From Drechslera avenae (Eukaryota > Ascomycota > Dothideomycetes > Pleosporales > Pleosporaceae), in assembly GCA_034640345.1 (NCBI GenBank), contig JAXRVH010000036.1:62001-126000 (forward strand): a stretch of DNA of 64,000 bases, given 5' to 3'. The notes beneath the pieces were generated by a model. That model had not been told where the DNA came from. It searched no databases and saw only the letters and a program-made list of their open reading frames with translations. Positions 58,358 through 64,000 of the stretch are shown here, one piece after another; position 1 is the stretch's first letter, and every line of letters starts with the position of its first letter. The translations under genes and the position numbers were made by a program.

Positions 58358-59923
58358 CTAGTAGCGTGCCAGTTGAGTCTCACTCAACGCACTTCGCTTC
58401 ATCGGAGGTGGAGGTGGCGGCGGCTTCTTCGCCCTTGATGGGGGCGGTGGCGGGGGCGCTTTCTTGCCGTTGCCGCCCTGTTCAGACGCTGCCGTCCAGC
58501 TTGCAGCCCGAGAAATTGCGCTGCCGCGTGCACTACCAACAGACGACGCAGTATCCGGGCTCGGTGGCGATCGATCGCGGTCGTTGCGTCGGTAACCATT
58601 GCCGGCCGAAGGATCGTAGTCGTCTTCATAGTCATCGGCAAAAGCATTTTGTTGGTTGGAACTGGCGCGGCGCACTGGACGCAGATTGTTACGGCTGGAG
58701 GATATGGTGGATGAATCGGTAGGGACGCGAGCCAATCGGCGGGCTGGGGAGTCCTCTCGGGCGGAGGTGTCGTAGGTAGAGGTGCGGCTAATAGAGGGGC
58801 GCAGAGAGGAGCCGCTGGGAGACTGCTCAGGCACTGGCGAGCGGCTGCGCTGGGTAGATAGCTTGGGGATGGTCATCCGCGCTGGCTCTGGCTCTGGCTC
58901 CTCTTCTACCGGGTTGAAGCGCTCGGCGTAGCCATGGGCGGTATTAGACCGAGATCGCGGTAGGCGAGAGGGCAGGGCAAGGTTATCCCTATGCCACGGG
59001 TCAGCAGTGCACTAGGTCTTGGGTCTTACGCTTTCGGAACAGTGCTCACCTAACCGGCCATTCCCGCTTCACCGTCAGGAGGATCTCGCGGCAGCGGTCG
59101 TAGTAGCTGAGTTCGGCCTCGAGGAAGGCGGTCAGGTCCTGGACCATGTCGACCTCGGACTCCTTGATGTCCTGCATCCTCCGAAACACCTCCTCGCTCG
59201 TCTCCTCGTACTTTGCCTTTTGCGAGCGCAGCTCCTCCTCCATGCGGAAGTCCTCCTTCTTCGTCTTCTGCATCTTGGCGAGCGAGGTGTCGTAGGCGAG
59301 ACGGCGAGTCTCCAGCTTCTTGCGTGTAGCCTGGCAGTAGTAGTTAGTGGGGATGAATGCAATCGACTGGTTTCGAGTCCTCTGCCCACCTGGTACTCCT
59401 TCATCTGGACGAGGGAGCGCTCGAGGCCCTCGAGCCATGATGAGGTAGCGCTTGCTACATATGTCTCCTGCACTCTTGCTAGACGCTCGTTTGCGCGGCC
59501 GAGGGCTGGCGGTAGTCAGTACCATGTATGGGTTGCTAGGTTGCAGTTGCCCGGCAAACGTACAAGACAGGCAGATTCCGAATTCAGAGTCTGGCTCAAA
59601 GTCCTCGCCGTGCGTCACCATGGAGGAGCCTAGGTGGCCGCCCGGCAGCTGCTTCTCCTTGTCGGCCCCCTCTGCACGCTTGGAGAGCGACTTGACGTAG
59701 ACGGCCATGGCCTGCTGCATCTTGTCCATGCCTGCAGTTTCTGGTCAGCATCCCAATCCCAATCTTGGCCGCTGCAGGTCCCGGAGTCGTGCATACCCTC
59801 ATGACGCAGGTTCATCTCCACCTCGAGTGCCTTGAACTCGTCGGATAAGCCGGTGCGGGCTTCGGCGCCCATCTTCTCGTTTGTCCATTGCTTGAAGCGG
59901 TCGAATTTCTTGGTGACATTCAT
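58358..59923 (-). CDS. BAR-domain protein, endophilin-like, with proline-rich tail
   Basis: Five exons: 59923-59797, 59731-59564, 59505-59390, 59330-59050, 58988-58358 (introns 65, 58, 59 and 61 bp); 440 residues, all phases consistent. BAR proteins bend membranes and act in endocytosis. The BAR part covers about residues 1-230: VTKKFDRFKQWTNEKMG, FKALEVEMNLRHEGMDKMQ, VYVKSLSKRAEGADKEKQLP, SSMVTHGEDFEPDSEFG, ERLARVQETYVASATSSWLE, EEELRSQKAKYEETSEEVFR, DLTAFLEAELSYYDRCREIL. The C-terminus is Ser/Arg-rich and ends with two polyproline runs (KKAPPPPPPSRAKKPPPPPP), likely SH3 ligands. It has no SH3 domain of its own. Confidence 0.9.
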
Positions 59924-62542
59924 GTTTGCGGTGGCGGTGGTGGGGGGTGGGTGGGTGGTTGTGTGTGTGTAGAGGCCAGAAAGACCAAAAGAGGCGGAAT
60001 GACGGTGGTGGGGATGTGATAACGGTAAAGTGCTTGTGCTGTGCAGGGAATAACTATCGATACGTGCGCCCAACCATGAGGAGCAGGGGCGGCACAGGCG
60101 GACAGGCGGACAAGCAGACAAGCGGGACAGTTCAGCACGCAGCGACAGCACTTGGAACAAGCAATTGCACGACTGAAGAAGGAAGCAGCCGTCAATCAGG
60201 GGGGTCGCGATCGAGACAGGAGAGTGGTTTCGTATCTGTGGACAGGTGTGCGGCAGAAGAAAAAAGCTGGGAAGAGCCAACGCGTGTCCAATGTACCCAG
60301 ACCCATTATTGACGCGTCTAGCCAGTAGCCAGACAGACTCGACCTGGAGGACGCTCGTCCACTGCCCATGCCATGTCCATGGCGGGACGACAGGCCCGCG
60401 GCTGGGTCGCCGCCCTACCTAGACTGTCACTCGCCACCTGTATGTCGTACACCAACACATCCGCCGCTCCAAGTATAGGTCTCCGTTTCTCCGTCTGGCC
60501 CCGCCGGCTCTGCCTCCAACTCTGGGGCCATCTTTCGGTACCCTACATGTCGCCAGCTCGCCAGCCTACGTAGCCGTGAGCACTCTGTTGGCGCTGAAGG
60601 CCGCTCAGTGTCATCCCATCGTCTCATCCGTCATGTCGAGCACTTGCTACGTCTTGCTAGGTTTCAGCGTTGCTCATCACCATCTCACCAACCAAAGTGA
60701 CTTTGTGCTAGCCGCTCTCCTGTCTCCGCCGTCGTCGCCGCAGGCCGAGCAAATCACCGCGAGCAGGAGCACGCTTCTTGACAGTCGAATTTGCCATGGC
60801 GCCCAGCTATGGCATGCACATTACCACCAGGTGCAGCCATGGGAACGCAGAAGCCTTCTAGTGCGCCGTCCAGACTCTCCAGGATGCAGGAAGCGCCTGA
60901 TATCTCGTGCTTATATCAAAGACGGTCCATCTTGGCTGCAGCCAACACCGTAGCCATCTCTGCAGTCGCGCCCGAAGCTTGATAACCCTGCACAGCGCCT
61001 GGAACTTGCGGTCATCCGTCACCTACACATGTGCGGGGACGGGAACCTTGGACGACCGACTGCAGTCACGCTTTTCAGCCACCTTGATTGCTGCCAAAGC
61101 ATTTGCTTCTCCCTTGCGCAGCTTTCCTTGCCGCACTTTTCAGATGCTCAGGAAGCCTCCAGATGAGATTCGGCGCATGCATCCAACATTGATCCATCCG
61201 TGCATGGTAGGGCACGTGACCCGGTAAGCGCCAACTAGACCTAGCAATTCGCAACCTCAAATTCGCCGCTCTGTCCAAGCAAACAAAACCGCACTCCGAC
61301 AACGCCTTTACACCGCTGTCCTCTTCATATCATGGAGGCATGCCATCGCCGCTCTTCTAGTTGCGCAATTCTCTCCGCCTCTTTCGGTCTGTTCGTCCTC
61401 CATGTGTCCATGATAGAGCGCAGCCGCTCTTTGATCGTGCTCGACCGGTGTGCGATTATTCAGATTCCACAGCAATAGTTGCAAGTGAAGAGGTGACTAC
61501 ATGTGGGTGTGTAGGTGCTGCAACTTCGGGACTGCGCCGGCTCTCGATTATACAACAGCAGGAACGGGATGCATACATGCGAGTATGCAACCACCCTAAC
61601 ACCGCCTATGCCGTCTTGATGGCCATTGGTATTGCCTGGTCGAATTCTGAACTTCGTACAAACATCTTCCGTCCATTATCTTGTACAGCTACTTTGAGGG
61701 ATGTATGAAAGAGAAGGAGCGATTCATCGGACATTCACCTGCGATACCAGACAACACCAAATAGCTCTGGAATGTTGTGCGCGCCCGTCGTATCTACTGT
61801 GTGCGCGAAATCGCTGAGCATCCCCCGCACAATTAATGCCCTGAAGATCTCGGGCCGGCCATCATTACCATGACCACGACCCAACACACGAATCAACCAA
61901 GTTCAGCGCCGAGGTATACGGGGCATTTGACACTCAGCACACTCTGCCCTTGCGCTGCGTACGACGCGGTATTTTCAAATCTCAAGGCTGGAGCCAATCA
62001 GCTTTTGTTAACTCGGCGTCTCCGGTGAAGGTTGATCTTCACCAAAAAGTGTGGATCGCATCAAGACGGCTGACCCTGGCTACCATGAGAACATATGGTT
62101 TCACTCGGTTTGTGTGTCATGGGACCGCCTAGGCTGGAGCTGGTGCTCTGGGAGGGAAGAATGTCGAGGTGTTGCTAGGGGTGGTGTAGTATCTCGCTTC
62201 TCAGCTCTGGAACGGCGCGAGTTGGAACTTGATTGTAGAACTTCCAGAACATGAAATACTTGATTAACACTTCTGCAATGGCAACTTTGCCTTTTGCAAC
62301 TCTACTTCTGCTCCCTGTTCAAATCTCGTGACGCTTGCTTCATCAAACAAGAACAAGTCCATGTGTATCAAACTATTTGTCCTCGTTTCTGGCTACAGGG
62401 ATCTATTTGGTAGATCTCTCGTGCTAGCGAAAAGGCATTACCTCATGCGTGCCTAACCGTGCTCTGTTCGCAGTTCCTCTCCTCGTCCCGCAGCCCAGCC
62501 GCAACTACAACCACCAACATCAACCCACACGAAACAGCAACC
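59924..62542. other. 2.6 kb intergenic region
   Basis: Open frames at 60576-60953 and 61361-61708 and others show no recognisable motif. Long divergent promoter between the BAR gene and the DDT/WHIM-like gene. No tRNA or other RNA gene seen. Confidence 0.45.
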
Positions 62543-64000
62543 ATGGCTGACTCGGACTCGTCACTATCTTCTGCGCCCCCGACCGACGACGAGATGGAAG
62601 TCGAGGTCCCAGAAGCGACGACGAAGAAGGCGGCACCTCAGAAAAAGAAGAAGAAGAAGAAGAACGGCACTATCTTGACCTTCTTCAAACAACGCTCGCC
62701 CTCGCCGCCTCCAAGAAAACGTGCAGCGTCGCCGCCGCATGAGCCTGTGCCCGAGGATAATCCAGATATCGCCGTACGTATTGGACGCGTCCATCGCGTC
62801 GTAACGCGCCGCATTACCTGACAATCGCGAACCGCTTCACTACCCAGATATGACTAACATCACGACCCGTAGTTCATTGTAATGTTCCGGTCACGATTCA
62901 ACGACGCATTCCCACGTGGCTCCCCTCATGTTGGACCCCAAGACATCGAGCTGGGTGTCGCAGAAGACACACCGTCGGCCGATGTCGAGGGCTTGCTATG
63001 CGCCCTGCTCGGACTTGTACTCAATCGCAAGAAACCTGTCGAGTCAGTCACACCCCTTCGCACTTTTCAAATACAAACTCGCTGGTCGCGACGGCACTCC
63101 CGAGCGCATAACGTGGTACAAATGCTGACTTTGGCGTGCTCTACAGAAAAGGTCACTATGGTCGCGCTCTCGAAGAGGCCATCCAAACCCAGAAATCACA
63201 ATGGCCAACCAAATGGACAGGCAACCCCCTCAGCGGCGGTCGCAGCTTCAATACTATGACGGCAGAAGAGCGAGTGCGTAATCTCATGGCTCATGGCCTA
63301 TTAGTGCCCAATGCTAACCGTGGCATCAGATTACCCTCCTCCACTCACTCTGCCTTTGGAGCCTTAACCAGAACGAGCAAATCAAGGCCATAATCAACAA
63401 CGCATACAAGTCTCGGTCTACCAAGGACAAATTAGACACAAACATACCCTTGTCGGTGCAAGCTTGGGGTCGCGATGGCGACAAGCGTCGGTACTATCTA
63501 GTCGAAGGCCAAAACGATACCCACTTCCGCATCTACCGCGAAAGCGACCCGAAGCTAAAGAAGGTACAATGGATCAGTGTTGCTGGATCCATTGAGGAGC
63601 TGAGGGTACTTGCCAAGAAGCTGGAGGAGGAGGACGGGCACAAGGAAGCCAGGGCACTGGGCGAGCGCATGCTCAACGCTGTCCCACGCTTTGAGGCTTC
63701 AGAAAACGTACGCTCCACCCCCCAATACACATTCCTACTCATACTAACAACACTGTAGAAACGTAAGCGGCGCGAATACACGCGCCAACGCAAGGACGCC
63801 TTTACACGCCCCGAACCCGGCTTCGCCCCGTACGAGATGCGCACCCGTGGCAAGCGCCAGCGATACACTTACGATGAAGAGGAAGACTTTGACTCGGACA
63901 ACCTTTCTGCCCGACGATCAGGTCGGCAGTCAGCCCGTGATACGCCTGCTGCGCCCTCAGGTCCTACCGTCACCGCCAGCGGCCGGCATGTAAGGTCTCG
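62543..64000 (+). CDS. DDT/WHIM-like chromatin protein, 5' part (runs off right edge)
   Basis: Five visible exons: 62543-62773, 62873-63042, 63147-63273, 63330-63707, 63759-64000+ (introns 99, 104, 56 and 51 bp), 382 residues so far. N-terminus acidic then Lys-rich (KKKKKKKK) with RSPSPPPRKR. Next FRSRFNDAFPRGSPHVGPQDIE, LLCALLGLVLNRKKP, WTGNPLSGGRSFNTMTAEER. Then ITLLHSLCLWSLNQNEQIKA, VQAWGRDGDKRRYYLVEGQN, FRIYRESDPKLKKVQWISVA, an acidic helix, KRKRREYTRQRKDAFTRPEP, and R-TRGKR-RYTYDEEED. This resembles the DDT-WHIM module of ISWI-complex subunits (a helical bundle followed by a W-GxDxxRRxYW block). A nuclear chromatin role is inference from that likeness. Confidence 0.75.

Noticed and set aside
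60576..61708. Two frames of 115-125 codons
   Set aside because: No motif, no plausible promoter or neighbour, internal overlap with alternative frames.

Overview
The window comes from a filamentous ascomycete, most likely a plant-associated Dothideomycete (inference). Genes carry short GT-AG introns of 52-104 bp. The content is typically fungal: Vps45, Rix1, Ypp1, Zn2Cys6 factors, a HET protein, a CVNH lectin and a RALF-like secreted peptide. The sequence is split into an AT-rich, gene-poor compartment (1 to about 30,350) and an ordinary GC-balanced genic compartment (about 30,350 to 64,000). In the AT-rich half, CpA and TpG are visibly scarce while TpA is abundant and CpG survives, which is the signature expected from repeat-induced point mutation (RIP).

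The AT-rich half is a nest of dead transposons. Two Ty3/Gypsy remnants form the oldest visible layer. One runs on the minus strand (about 6236 down to 1: gag end, protease, reverse transcriptase). The other is on the plus strand (19355-22515: RNase H, then integrase). Four Fot1/pogo-type DNA transposons of 1.83-1.86 kb, each bounded by TA duplications, have been inserted (3759-5588, 19504-21354, 22516-24362, 28082-29944). An unrecognised 1.8 kb family is present in at least seven copies or part-copies. It makes 12-15 bp target-site duplications, has a constant 3' end and carries a conserved ORF whose in-frame stops sit where CAA/CAG codons are expected. Copies are stacked inside each other at 13981-19354. 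Two tandem segmental duplications lie at 9261-10235 and 10331-11614.

At the boundary (30.36-31.82 kb) are two decaying genes, a tannase/feruloyl esterase cut off just before its catalytic serine and a Zn2Cys6 regulator, both with TGG-to-TAG type stops. Next comes an accessory strip: a single-exon RALF-like secreted peptide (32858-33073), a fast-evolving F-box/LRR-like protein and a cyanovirin-N homology protein.

From 36.4 kb onward lie core genes: Ypp1 (PI4-kinase scaffold, minus) divergent from Rix1 (60S biogenesis, plus), an unknown acidic protein, a HET-domain protein, a DUF1330-like protein, an unknown protein with a C6-like cysteine cluster, an atypical SDR/epimerase, Vps45 (endosomal SM protein), a Zn2Cys6 transcription factor, a BAR-domain protein and the 5' part of a DDT/WHIM-like chromatin protein that runs off the right edge. 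They do not form an evident metabolic cluster. The intergenic stretches hold no RNA gene that I could recognise.
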